Below, piece after piece: positions 5,973-13,011 of a stretch of DNA of 13,011 nt. Source of the stretch: Candidatus Poseidoniaceae archaeon (GTDB taxonomy: Archaea; Thermoplasmatota; Poseidoniia; Poseidoniales; Poseidoniaceae); the NCBI GenBank assembly GCA_013330285.1, contig DUIP01000167.1:1-13011 (forward strand), given 5' to 3'. The translations under genes were made by a program, and so were the position numbers. The notes under the pieces are model-generated. The model saw only the letters and a program-made list of their open reading frames with translations. It was not told the origin of the DNA and made no database searches. The stretch's first letter is position 1; every line of letters begins with the position of its first letter.

Positions 5973-7162
5973 GCAAACCGCTCCACTATTTTCTTGACCT
6001 GAGCGATGAACATTTCTGCTTCTTCCATTGTGTTGTAGAGGTAGAACGAGGCTCGAACTGTGCCCGAGATTCCTAACCGATGGAGGAGCGGTTGGGCGCA
6101 ATGATGACCGGTACGAACTGCAAAGCCTCTCGCATCCAAGAGATGAGCAAGATCTTCGCTGTGCAATGTTGGATGGAGGAATGAAACGACGGCGCTGTCT
6201 GAATCATCATGTCGTCCGTAAACCGTCATACCAAGGGCTCGTAATTGTGTAGCGGTGTAGCGGGCTATTTCCAGCATGCGCTTGTGCTCATGTTCCAAAT
6301 CGAGGGATTCCATCCATCCGAAGGCAGCGTCCCAACCAATAGCTTCAGCGATTCGTGGCGTTCCTGCTTCGAATTTGTGTTCATTCGTTTGGTATGTTGA
6401 GCCCTCAATGGTGACGGTTTCAATCATGTCACCACCGCCCATAAAGGGCTGCATTTCTTCAAATGTATCTGGTCGCACCAACAGTGCACCAATGCCTGTT
6501 GGTCCGCACATTTTGTGCGCCGAGAAAGCCATGAAGTCAGCACCAAAAGCGTCGAAGTCAATTCGATCGTGTGGCACGCCTTGAGCAGCATCAATCAATA
6601 CTTTTGATCCAAATTGATGTGCTAATTTGATGATCCTCTCAAGTGGATTACGCACACCTAAGACGTTCGAGGTGTGAACGACACAAACAAGTTTAGCGCC
6701 TTCAAGAGATGCTTCGTAGACCTCCATGTCAAGGGTGAAATCATCCAAAACTGGAACATAACGAATTTCGACACCGCGCTCTTTAGCAAGCATTTGCCAA
6801 GGCACAATGTCTGAGTGGTGCTCCATCTCGGTGAGAACAATGGCATCGCCTTTTTCCAAATTTGCTCTGCCCCATGCGTGAGCGACGAGATTGATGGCTT
6901 CGGTTGTGCCACTCGTCAAAATGGCACGCTCGGCATTGAACCACGATTTCAGTCGATTCCTACAACCCTCATATCCATCGGTTGCTTCACCGGCTAACGT
7001 GTGAACAGCACGGTGAACATTGGCGTTTGATTGCGTATAATAGTCGTTCATTGCATCGATGACCACTTGCGGTTTTTGTGTGGTTGCAGCATTGTCAAGG
7101 TACACGAGCGGGTGCCCATGCACGGTGCGTTGTAGAATCGGGAAGTCATCTCGGATTGCCAT
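5969..7162 (-). CDS. sufS: SufS, group II cysteine desulfurase
   Basis: PLP enzyme that removes sulfur from L-cysteine as an enzyme-bound persulfide, leaving alanine. The 397-residue product starts MAIRDDFPIL, then YLDNAATTQKP, SGTTEAINLVA and EMEHHSDIVPW, in family order. The Schiff-base lysine is in SAHKMCGPTG (Lys217), and the persulfide-forming Cys355 lies in the short active-site loop (GHHCAQP) that marks the SufS type rather than the IscS/NifS type. RASFYLYNT follows near the C-terminus. ATG 7162 is chosen over the adjacent TTG 7165. GAGGTGA lies a few bases upstream and overlaps the sufD stop. The gene overlaps sufE by four bases. Confidence 0.96.
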   Translation of the reverse strand: MAIRDDFPILQRTVHGHPLVYLDNAATTQKPQVVIDAMNDYYTQSNANVHRAVHTLAGEATDGYEGCRNRLKSWFNAERAILTSGTTEAINLVAHAWGRANLEKGDAIVLTEMEHHSDIVPWQMLAKERGVEIRYVPVLDDFTLDMEVYEASLEGAKLVCVVHTSNVLGVRNPLERIIKLAHQFGSKVLIDAAQGVPHDRIDFDAFGADFMAFSAHKMCGPTGIGALLVRPDTFEEMQPFMGGGDMIETVTIEGSTYQTNEHKFEAGTPRIAEAIGWDAAFGWMESLDLEHEHKRMLEIARYTATQLRALGMTVYGRHDDSDSAVVSFLHPTLHSEDLAHLLDARGFAVRTGHHCAQPLLHRLGISGTVRASFYLYNTMEEAEMFIAQVKKIVERFA

Positions 7163-7166
7163 CAAA

Positions 7167-8201
7167 TCACCTCTTGAGTTCGCATTCCAAATGGACGGTG
7201 AGCCGGGTTCGCATTTGCTCGATTAATGATTCATCTTTCAAGTTGGAAAAGGCGTCGATTAGGAAACCATTCACAATCATTGATTCTGATTCTTCAGGAC
7301 TCAATCCGCGGGACATCAGATAGTGAAGTTGTGCTGGATCGATTGGGGCGCTTGCTGCACCGTGTGCTGCAGAAACATCATCCGCAAGGACTTCCAACTC
7401 AGGAATGGCTTCCGCACGAGCTTTTTCAGAGAGCAAAAGATTACGGAACACTTGGCCAGCATCCGTCCCATCAGCCCCTTCGGCAATGGTCAGCAATCCT
7501 GTTGCCACAAAGTGGCTGCTACCAGCACAGGCTGCATTGGTGACCAAATTTGAATTGGTGTTGCCATGAAGGTGATGAATCTCAATGTGATGATCGTCAT
7601 GCCGTGCACCTTGGCCGTGCGCAGTAACGGATTGACGAATGGATGATCCCGTGCCGTTGAGTGTGCATCGTAAGTCGGATTTGCAGTTGAAGCCACCAAC
7701 TGAGAGTGTTGCGTGATCGAATGAGGCATCGCGTTCGAGAAGCCAGTCATCACAACGCAGGAGTTTTGTGGTTTGGTCAAGTTCATTGATGAAACCAAAT
7801 CCAAGGTTTGAGTTGGGGTGAATTCTTCCAGACAAATGAATTCCGCACCAACCAGCATCGCCAGAGAGGTGCAAAAGGATCGTGACATCACCTTTGATGT
7901 CGAGCTCAAGGTGGCCAACAGCAACATGGCCGCTCGCTCGGGCTTTGATGTGGATGGTTTCGCCAGTGCCTTTCACAGCCAAACGCGACGATGAACCCCC
8001 TGCCTCCTTCAAAAATGCACGAGCAATTTCAGAAGCATCGCTTTCGGGAGTCATAGAAGACAATTCAAAACCTTCAACTTCGAAGGAAACTGAATCAGCC
8101 TGTGGAAGTTCTTCTGGCTTCGTAGGATGAATTCGATGCCAGGGGGTATACCGCCACAAATGAGCCGAACGTGGAGGGACTGCCATTTGCAGGTAGTTCA
8201 T
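7167..8201 (-). CDS. sufD: SufD, scaffold subunit of the SufBCD complex
   Basis: Partner of SufB in the Fe-S scaffold complex and involved in iron acquisition. The 344 residues are shorter than E. coli SufD (423), mostly at the N-terminus. The C-terminal beta-helix and helical region is clear: AHGAA holds His280, which corresponds to the essential E. coli His360, followed by [22 protein letters not shown], closely parallel to the SufB tail. The Cys usually found two residues before that His is Ala278 here. A histidine-dense patch ([12 protein letters not shown], 201-212) falls in the region that in the family carries H-rich beta strands. ATG 8201 overlaps the sufB stop as ATGA, with GGAGGG about nine bases before it. 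It ends four bases before sufS. Confidence 0.93.
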   Translation of the reverse strand: MNYLQMAVPPRSAHLWRYTPWHRIHPTKPEELPQADSVSFEVEGFELSSMTPESDASEIARAFLKEAGGSSSRLAVKGTGETIHIKARASGHVAVGHLELDIKGDVTILLHLSGDAGWCGIHLSGRIHPNSNLGFGFINELDQTTKLLRCDDWLLERDASFDHATLSVGGFNCKSDLRCTLNGTGSSIRQSVTAHGQGARHDDHHIEIHHLHGNTNSNLVTNAACAGSSHFVATGLLTIAEGADGTDAGQVFRNLLLSEKARAEAIPELEVLADDVSAAHGAASAPIDPAQLHYLMSRGLSPEESESMIVNGFLIDAFSNLKDESLIEQMRTRLTVHLECELKR

Positions 8202-9604
8202 CCAATCGAACCCTCCATTTCTAACTCTAAGAGTTTGTTAAGTTCGACGGCGTATTCCATCGGCAACTCGCGAGTAAACGGTTCGAAAAAGCCGTTGACG
8301 ATCAAGCCCATAGCAGCTTCTTCAGTGAAGCCTCGGCTCATCAGGTAGAACAATTGGTCACTCGAAACCTTGGAAACGCTTGCTTCGTGTTCGAGGTCGG
8401 CAGAGGAGTTTCCAATTTCCATGGTCGGATAAGTGTCCGAGCGGGAGTTTTCATCGAGAATAAGAGCATCGCAGACAACTTTTGAGCGGCAACTATCGGC
8501 TTTTGGCATGACTTGGAGCATGCCTCGGTACGAAGATCGGCCACCATTTTTCGAAATCGATTTTGAGAGAATGTTCGAAGTGGTGTTTCGTGCGAGATGG
8601 TGGACCTTTGCGCCAGCGTCTTGGTGTTGACCTTCGCCTGCATAAGCTACGGAAATCACTTCTGCGTGAGCACCTTCACCCTTGAGCAGGACCGAGGGGT
8701 ACTTCATGGTCAACTTTGAACCGATGTTCCCGTCAACCCATTCGACAGTGGCATTTTTGTGAGCAACGGCGCGCTTTGTCACCAGATTGTAGACATTGTT
8801 CGACCAGTTTTGGACAGTAGAATATCGGATTTTTGCGCCTTCCATAGCCACGAGTTCAACAACGGCAGAGTGCAGTGAGTCAGTGGAATAACTTGGCGCA
8901 GTGCACCCTTCGACATAATGGATGGTGCTCCCTTCATCCGCAATGATGAGCGTTCGCTCAAATTGGCCCATGTTCTTGGCATTGATCCGGAAATAGGCTT
9001 GGACTGGCATCTCTACTGAGACGCCTTTCGGCACGTAGATGAATGAACCACCAGACCACACGGCAGTGTTGAGGGCAGAGAACTTGTTATCGCTGTGGGG
9101 AACGACGGTGCCGAAAAATTTCTTGACGAGTTCGGGATGTGTTTTGAGACCCGTGTCCATGTCGAGGAAAATGACACCTTGTTCTTCCAAATCCTCTCGA
9201 ATGGAGTGATAGACCGCCTCAGATTCGTATTGTGCGGTAACGCCACCAAGCCATTTTTGCTCGGCTTCTGGAATGCCCAAACGATCGAAGGTGTTCTTGA
9301 TGTCATCTGGCACATCGTCCCAGTTCTTTTCGGTTTGATCGGAAGAACGAAGGAAGTAGGTGACGTTTTCAAAATTAATTGACTCGAGAAGGTTGCAATT
9401 ACCCCAATCTGGCATAGCGCGCTCTTCGAAGTGCTTGTAGGCTTTTACACGAAGTTCAGTCATCCATTCTGGTTCATCCTTGAGTGCTGAGATGTCACGA
9501 ACAACCTGCTCAGACAGCCCTTTGTCAAAACGAATGGTTGCATGTTCCGGATCGTGGAATCCATACTTGTAGTCGCCAACAGCGTCCATTGCTTCTTCGT
9601 TCAT
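8198..9604 (-). CDS. sufB: SufB, scaffold subunit of the SufBCD complex
   Basis: Main scaffold on which the nascent Fe-S cluster is built. The 468-residue protein matches the usual length. Recognisable segments are the early [14 protein letters not shown] helix, [12 protein letters not shown], the [12 protein letters not shown] region, [11 protein letters not shown] (Cys234, near the E. coli Cys254 site that receives sulfur), the [16 protein letters not shown] stretch, and the C-terminal [22 protein letters not shown]. Cys378 in VCDA aligns with the essential E. coli Cys405. ATG 9604 is preceded by GAGGTGG four bases away, overlapping the sufC stop. It lies nine bases after sufC and overlaps sufD by four, so the complex subunits are encoded as a tightly coupled block. 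Confidence 0.96.
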   Translation of the reverse strand: MNEEAMDAVGDYKYGFHDPEHATIRFDKGLSEQVVRDISALKDEPEWMTELRVKAYKHFEERAMPDWGNCNLLESINFENVTYFLRSSDQTEKNWDDVPDDIKNTFDRLGIPEAEQKWLGGVTAQYESEAVYHSIREDLEEQGVIFLDMDTGLKTHPELVKKFFGTVVPHSDNKFSALNTAVWSGGSFIYVPKGVSVEMPVQAYFRINAKNMGQFERTLIIADEGSTIHYVEGCTAPSYSTDSLHSAVVELVAMEGAKIRYSTVQNWSNNVYNLVTKRAVAHKNATVEWVDGNIGSKLTMKYPSVLLKGEGAHAEVISVAYAGEGQHQDAGAKVHHLARNTTSNILSKSISKNGGRSSYRGMLQVMPKADSCRSKVVCDALILDENSRSDTYPTMEIGNSSADLEHEASVSKVSSDQLFYLMSRGFTEEAAMGLIVNGFFEPFTRELPMEYAVELNKLLELEMEGSIG

Positions 9605-9613
9605 GTGTCCACC

Positions 9614-10357
9614 TCAAGCCGCTGCATCGAGCCAATCATAGCCACGTTCTTCCAGTTCCAACGCCAGTTCCGGCCCACCTGTTTTTACAATTGTCCCGTC
9701 AATTAAGGCGTGTACATAATGCGGTTTTACATGGTCAAGCAAACGTTGGTAGTGAGTGATAATGAGGCATCCGGCCTCTGGTGCGATTTCATTAATACCC
9801 TTTGACACGATTCGTAAAGCGTCGATATCTAATCCAGAATCAGTTTCGTCCAACAAGGCTAATTTTGGCTTGAGTAAGAGCATCTGAAGGATTTCCAGTC
9901 GCTTCTTTTCGCCCCCGCTGAAGCCGTCATTGACATAGCGTGAGAGGAAACTTTTGTCCATTTCCAACTTCCCCATTGCCTCGTTCAATTCCTTTCGGAA
10001 TGCCCGGCCCTTTGGTGGTTCATCACGAACGGAAGCAACTGATTTCTTGAGGAATGTGCCGACTTGTACCCCAGGGATGACCGCTGGATATTGGAAGGAG
10101 AGAAACATACCTGCTCGTGCGCGTTCGAACACAGCGAGTTCATCCAGTGGTTGACCGTGGAAGTAAATCTCTCCAGAAGTGATCTCGTAAGCAGGATGGC
10201 CCATGACCACATTCGCCAAGGTCGACTTCCCAGCTCCATTCCGGCCCATAATCGCATGGATTTCGCCCCGATTGATGGTGATGTTTAGACCCTTGAGAAT
10301 GGGTGTATTGTCCACGCTCACGTGAAGATTCTCGACGCGTAACATCTCTTCGCTCAT
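9614..10357 (-). CDS. sufC: SufC, ABC-type ATPase of the SufBCD complex
   Basis: Cytosolic ABC ATPase that drives conformational change of SufB/SufD; it is not a transporter. The 248-residue product has Walker [10 protein letters not shown] (38-46), the Q-loop in LSFQYP, the ABC signature FSGGEKKR (146-153), Walker B running into the D-loop as [12 protein letters not shown] (166-177), and the switch histidine in ITHYQR (200-205). The SufC-specific [14 protein letters not shown] stretch is present. I chose ATG 10357 ([13 protein letters not shown]). The frame is open to 10453, but the extra 32 residues occupy the promoter region and do not resemble SufC. It is the first gene of the suf operon; only a weak GGTG-type ribosome site precedes it. 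Confidence 0.95.
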   Translation of the reverse strand: MSEEMLRVENLHVSVDNTPILKGLNITINRGEIHAIMGRNGAGKSTLANVVMGHPAYEITSGEIYFHGQPLDELAVFERARAGMFLSFQYPAVIPGVQVGTFLKKSVASVRDEPPKGRAFRKELNEAMGKLEMDKSFLSRYVNDGFSGGEKKRLEILQMLLLKPKLALLDETDSGLDIDALRIVSKGINEIAPEAGCLIITHYQRLLDHVKPHYVHALIDGTIVKTGGPELALELEERGYDWLDAAA

Positions 10358-10496
10358 CGCCACACCCACCACACCCTCACGGCTCTCCTTTATCAAGGGC
10401 TGTAGTGGTAAAGTATTCACAGATTGCGCCAACTGACAGCCAATTTGGTTCAAAATTCATCCGAGCCTTGAAATGGAGGCGCAATGACCACAAATC
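10358..10496. promoter_or_regulatory. Divergent promoter region between sufC and the nfu-like gene
   Basis: These 139 bases separate the suf operon from the divergent Nfu-like gene, so regulation of the two could be shared. The gap contains the second copy of the TTCAAAATTCA ... CCTTGAA element (10449-10472), a small inverted repeat CCTTgataAAGG (read on the minus strand, about 10387-10398), and two overlapping micro-ORFs at 10473-10510. No clear TATA box could be chosen by eye. Confidence 0.5.
10449..10472 (+). promoter_or_regulatory. Candidate promoter/operator element, copy 2
   Basis: TTCAAAATTCA, six bases, then CCTTGAA; the same blocks as at 559-579. It ends 24 bases before the Nfu-like start codon. 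It could be a shared regulator site or a degenerate promoter; the role is inferred. Confidence 0.3.
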
Positions 10497-10955
10497 ATGG
10501 AGGAAGATGATTTGGTCGCAGCATACGCCGCTGAGGCGAAGGCAGCGATGTCCGCAGAGGCGGCAAAACGAATCGCAGAATCAGTTGACCCTGAGGAAGA
10601 AGAGAGGCTAAAGGCAACCTCGCTCTTGACCGTTCTTCACAGCGAACAAATGGTTCCTGCATTGCTGTCGAGGTTAGGCGATGTTCGTGCTGCTCTTGAC
10701 GGACATGGCGGAGGTATTGCCGTGTCCTCCGTGGCCTGGGCCGATGATGGAACCGAAGCATTGGACCTCGTTTTGGACCTCACAGGTGCTTGCCTTTCAT
10801 GCGGCGCTGCCCCAGGCACACTCGAGGGCGTCAAAAACGACCTCGAGGATGACCCAGAGGTCATGAGGGTTCGATTCGACAAGGCACTGCTCGATACCTT
10901 CGACGACTTAGGACGAGAATTCATCCTCGTCCATGGCAAAGTCGAATTTGTTTGA
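10497..10955 (+). CDS. Nfu/NifU C-terminal-domain protein, putative Fe-S carrier
   Basis: Probable Fe-S cluster carrier or scaffold. In the 152-residue product, the Nfu-like domain covers about 50-120: PALLSRLGDVRAALDGHGGGI resembles the IRPxLxxDGGDI opening of Nfu, and GACLSCGAAPGTLEGV gives the C-x-x-C pair (Cys99, Cys102) in the place of the usual GACxxCPSSxxTL. The residues after the second Cys (GAAPGT) differ from the common PSS. The first 45 residues form an acidic, Ala/Glu-rich helical extension not found in minimal Nfu proteins. The gene is divergent from sufC, supporting a role with the SUF machinery. Start ATG 10497 has no adjacent Shine-Dalgarno, and an in-frame stop at 10485-10487 rules out a longer start. 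tgtA follows 64 bases later. Confidence 0.8.
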   Translation: MEEDDLVAAYAAEAKAAMSAEAAKRIAESVDPEEEERLKATSLLTVLHSEQMVPALLSRLGDVRAALDGHGGGIAVSSVAWADDGTEALDLVLDLTGACLSCGAAPGTLEGVKNDLEDDPEVMRVRFDKALLDTFDDLGREFILVHGKVEFV

Positions 10956-11008
10956 TGATGGATAGTGAAGCCCTATCTCGATGGATGGATTGAAGGACGC
11001 TGGACCAC

Positions 11009-11015
11009 GGGGGAG
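11009..11015 (+). promoter_or_regulatory. Shine-Dalgarno of tgtA
   Basis: GGGGGAG lies four bases before ATG 11020. It favours this start over the in-frame ATG at 10981, which has no such site. Confidence 0.6.
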
Positions 11016-11019
11016 CAAC

Positions 11020-13011
11020 ATGGGCGCATGGAATGAAGGTCATCGAGACGACCCCAAACCTTGCAGAGAACAGGACAGGGGATTGTTCGAAATTACCGCT
11101 CGTGATGGGCGAGCAAGGCTCGGGCGCCTTCACACCGCTCACGGGATTCTCGAGACACCTGCCCTTCTTCCAGTGATCAACCCCAATATACGAACCATTG
11201 AACCACGAGAAATGTGGGACAGGTATGGCATTGGCGCACTCATCACCAACTCCTACATCATTTGGAAGCATGATGAATTGAAGGCTAAGGCTACAACTGA
11301 TGGCGTTCATGCTTTGCTCAATTTTCCAGGCGTCGTCATGACTGATTCAGGTACATTCCAATCCTACATTTATGGCGATGTTGAGGTCGGTGTGGAACAA
11401 ATTGTAGAATTTCAGAATAACATCGGGGTTGACATCGCTACAATGCTCGATGTCTTCTCCAGGCCCGACATGACCTATGCTCAAGTCGAGGCATGTGTTG
11501 ATGAGACCCTCAACCGTGCAAAACCGAGCGTCAAAACAGCCGGAACTACGATGTTGAACGGCCCCATTCAAGGCGGATTGTTCAAGGAATTGAGAACAAA
11601 ATCAGCCAAGGGAATGGCAGCCTTTGAGTTTGCAGTTCATCCCATCGGCGGAATCGTACCTGTGATGGAACAGCATCGATACAAGGACTATGCCAAGATC
11701 ATGCTTGCTACCCTTCCATACCTACCTCCTCAACGCCCTGTTCACATGTTTGGCTGCGGCCACCCTATGCTGTTCCCAATGTCAATTGCATTGGGTGCAG
11801 ATCTGTTTGACTCGGCCGCATATGCACTCTTTGCCAGAGATGGGCGTCTCTTGACACCGTGGGGCACTGAGCGAATTGAATCCATGAATGATTGGCCGAT
11901 GATGATGCCATGTGTGGCCTACATCAGCCCATTGGAAGCGAAGGCAATGCCGAAAGATGAGCGGACCAAACTTCTTGCTCGCTACAACTTGGAAATGACG
12001 CTCAGTGAATTAGCACGCTGTAAGCAAGCGATTAGAGACGGCACGATTTGGCGTCTTGTTGAGCGGCGTAGTCATCAGCACCCTGCTCTTCGTGAAGCAT
12101 TTTTATGGCTCTCCACTCGACCTCAACAGGCGATGATGAAGTTGAAAATGCTCGATGATCTTATTCTCAATGACCGAGATGCTGGGCGAGAGCGTGGCGC
12201 CGAAGCAGGGACCTGGGAAGAGGGATGGGACTGGCTTGTTCACGCCCAAGAATCCCCTCGGAAAGGAGGTGAGCCTTGGGGCGGAGAGGACACATTTGTG
12301 CGACCACATATTGTAGCAGCTCGCAGGCAAATGATCAACAGGTGGCGACCTTCTGGAATTCAAGCCAAAGGCGATGATTCGGTCCTCATCATGCACGGCA
12401 GCCCCGGTCCTTGGCGAGAGCGTTTGAGCGACGTCATGGTCCGATTAACGCATCATTGCCCTGGACTTGAAGTCTTTATTCTCACCCCTGTCGGTCTTGT
12501 CCCCTACTCCCTTGAAGATCTGAACCCTTTTGCACATATCGACGGGCCAAATTGGCTTTGGCGCCGCCGCCCAAACCTCCAATGGGTTCGTAGAGAACTG
12601 GACCGTCTTGGACTCGGCGAGAGAAAGATCATCACCGTCGATATGCTCGGTGATGGGATTCAAGCTCGATGCATGTCTGCCCTCGAAAACCATGGAATCA
12701 TCAAGAGCATCGATGACACCACAGCGAGTGAAATACCTCTCGATCGGGAAGGGCGTGATGTTGCAAAATCAATTGTTTACCAACGCCTTGTCGCTGACAA
12801 ATTAACCGTCCTCCTCAACATCAGCCAAGACGATGCTCGAGCGCTAATGGACCAAGCCACATTTGTCGTGAATCGCCAGGGGCGTGTGAAGAACGCCATC
12901 ACAAAAGATGGATTGCACATCGCAAGTCCAAGGCTTGGAGACGGTGGACTTTCTCTTACAGATGATGGTGCAAAAGCACTTCACAAACTGAGAACTGCAC
13001 CTGCGCCATCT
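11020..13011 (+). CDS. tgtA: Archaeal tRNA-guanine transglycosylase TgtA (partial, C-terminus off the right edge), zinc-site residues missing
   Basis: Exchanges guanine-15 of tRNA for preQ0 in archaeosine synthesis. 664 residues are visible. FEITARDGRARLGRL, NPNIRTIEP and TNSYIIWK open the TIM barrel. MTDSGTFQ carries Asp109 and LFDSAAYALFARDGR carries Asp264, equivalents of catalytic Asp95 and Asp249 of the Pyrococcus horikoshii enzyme. GGIVPVMEQHR and HMFGCGHP are also present. The zinc site is not: the Pyrococcus PCSCPVC segment reads PMMMPCV (293-299), and the zinc-binding His aligns with Tyr322. After the barrel comes a longer C-terminal region than in Pyrococcus, including FILTPVGLVPYSLED and a GLSLTDDGAKAL segment normally just before the PUA domain; the PUA domain itself would lie beyond the window. 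ATG 11020 is chosen for its Shine-Dalgarno. ArcS was considered but rejected because both catalytic Asp are kept. Confidence 0.92.
   Translation, partial: MGAWNEGHRDDPKPCREQDRGLFEITARDGRARLGRLHTAHGILETPALLPVINPNIRTIEPREMWDRYGIGALITNSYIIWKHDELKAKATTDGVHALLNFPGVVMTDSGTFQSYIYGDVEVGVEQIVEFQNNIGVDIATMLDVFSRPDMTYAQVEACVDETLNRAKPSVKTAGTTMLNGPIQGGLFKELRTKSAKGMAAFEFAVHPIGGIVPVMEQHRYKDYAKIMLATLPYLPPQRPVHMFGCGHPMLFPMSIALGADLFDSAAYALFARDGRLLTPWGTERIESMNDWPMMMPCVAYISPLEAKAMPKDERTKLLARYNLEMTLSELARCKQAIRDGTIWRLVERRSHQHPALREAFLWLSTRPQQAMMKLKMLDDLILNDRDAGRERGAEAGTWEEGWDWLVHAQESPRKGGEPWGGEDTFVRPHIVAARRQMINRWRPSGIQAKGDDSVLIMHGSPGPWRERLSDVMVRLTHHCPGLEVFILTPVGLVPYSLEDLNPFAHIDGPNWLWRRRPNLQWVRRELDRLGLGERKIITVDMLGDGIQARCMSALENHGIIKSIDDTTASEIPLDREGRDVAKSIVYQRLVADKLTVLLNISQDDARALMDQATFVVNRQGRVKNAITKDGLHIASPRLGDGGLSLTDDGAKALHKLRTAPAPS

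Noticed and set aside
5973..6101. Longer start for SufE
   Set aside because: The extra 43 residues lie inside sufS in another frame and do not resemble SufE; the ATGA overlap at 5969-5972 marks the real start.
9013..9382. Frames of about 95-119 codons on both strands within sufB
   Set aside because: They overlap the well-supported SufB reading frame and have no domain or start signal.
10358..10453. Longer start for SufC
   Set aside because: The extra residues do not resemble SufC and cover the only space for the divergent promoters.
11020..13011. Identification as archaeosine synthase ArcS rather than TgtA
   Set aside because: ArcS paralogues have lost TGT catalytic residues and carry PCxxxKPY; here both catalytic Asp motifs are intact and PCxxxKPY is absent.
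1..13011. CRISPR array, tRNA, rRNA, insertion sequence or prophage
   Set aside because: No regularly spaced repeats, cloverleaf-like segments, transposase motifs or flanking inverted repeats were seen by eye.

Overview
The window looks like a densely packed euryarchaeal chromosome segment, most likely from an uncultured marine Thermoplasmatota (Marine Group II / Poseidoniales type). This placement is inferred from gene content: an archaeal-type NMN adenylyltransferase (NadM), an archaeal tRNA-guanine transglycosylase (TgtA), a DRG-type GTPase and a PLP-synthase glutaminase (PdxT) sit beside bacterial-like imports (GrpE and a full SUF Fe-S assembly set). GC content appears moderate. No rRNA, tRNA, CRISPR array, transposase or phage gene was seen.

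Layout. (1) 1-497, minus: pdxT, cut by the left edge. (2) 498-618: divergent promoter region. (3) 619-2355, plus: a class V aminotransferase followed by nadM, nine bases apart. (4) 2356-3923, minus: an unrecognised 226-residue protein, grpE, and a small lysine/alanine-rich protein that ends base-to-base against nadM. (5) 3924-4121: a divergent gap that may hold a 50-codon ORF. (6) 4122-5237, plus: DRG GTPase with TGS domain, starting at GTG behind a strong Shine-Dalgarno. (7) 5241-10357, minus: one operon, sufC-sufB-sufD-sufS-sufE-sufT, with ATGA overlaps or 0-9 base gaps throughout. (8) 10358-10496: divergent promoter region. (9) 10497-13011, plus: an Nfu-like Fe-S carrier and then tgtA, which runs off the right edge.

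How the genes fit together. About half the window is an Fe-S assembly island. SufS takes sulfur from cysteine, SufE relays it, SufBCD is the scaffold, and SufT and the divergent Nfu-like protein would help maturation or delivery. PLP is a second theme: PdxT belongs to the PLP synthase, and the class V aminotransferase and SufS are PLP enzymes. grpE points to a DnaK system encoded elsewhere.

Most notable observation: TgtA keeps both catalytic aspartates but has lost all four residues that bind the structural zinc in the characterised archaeal enzyme, with the reading frame intact and no alignment gap. Other leads are a long extra segment in the C-terminal half of TgtA, a degenerate second motif in NadM, an insertion in PdxT, a histone-H1/LEA-like small protein after grpE, and a sequence element shared by two of the divergent promoter regions.
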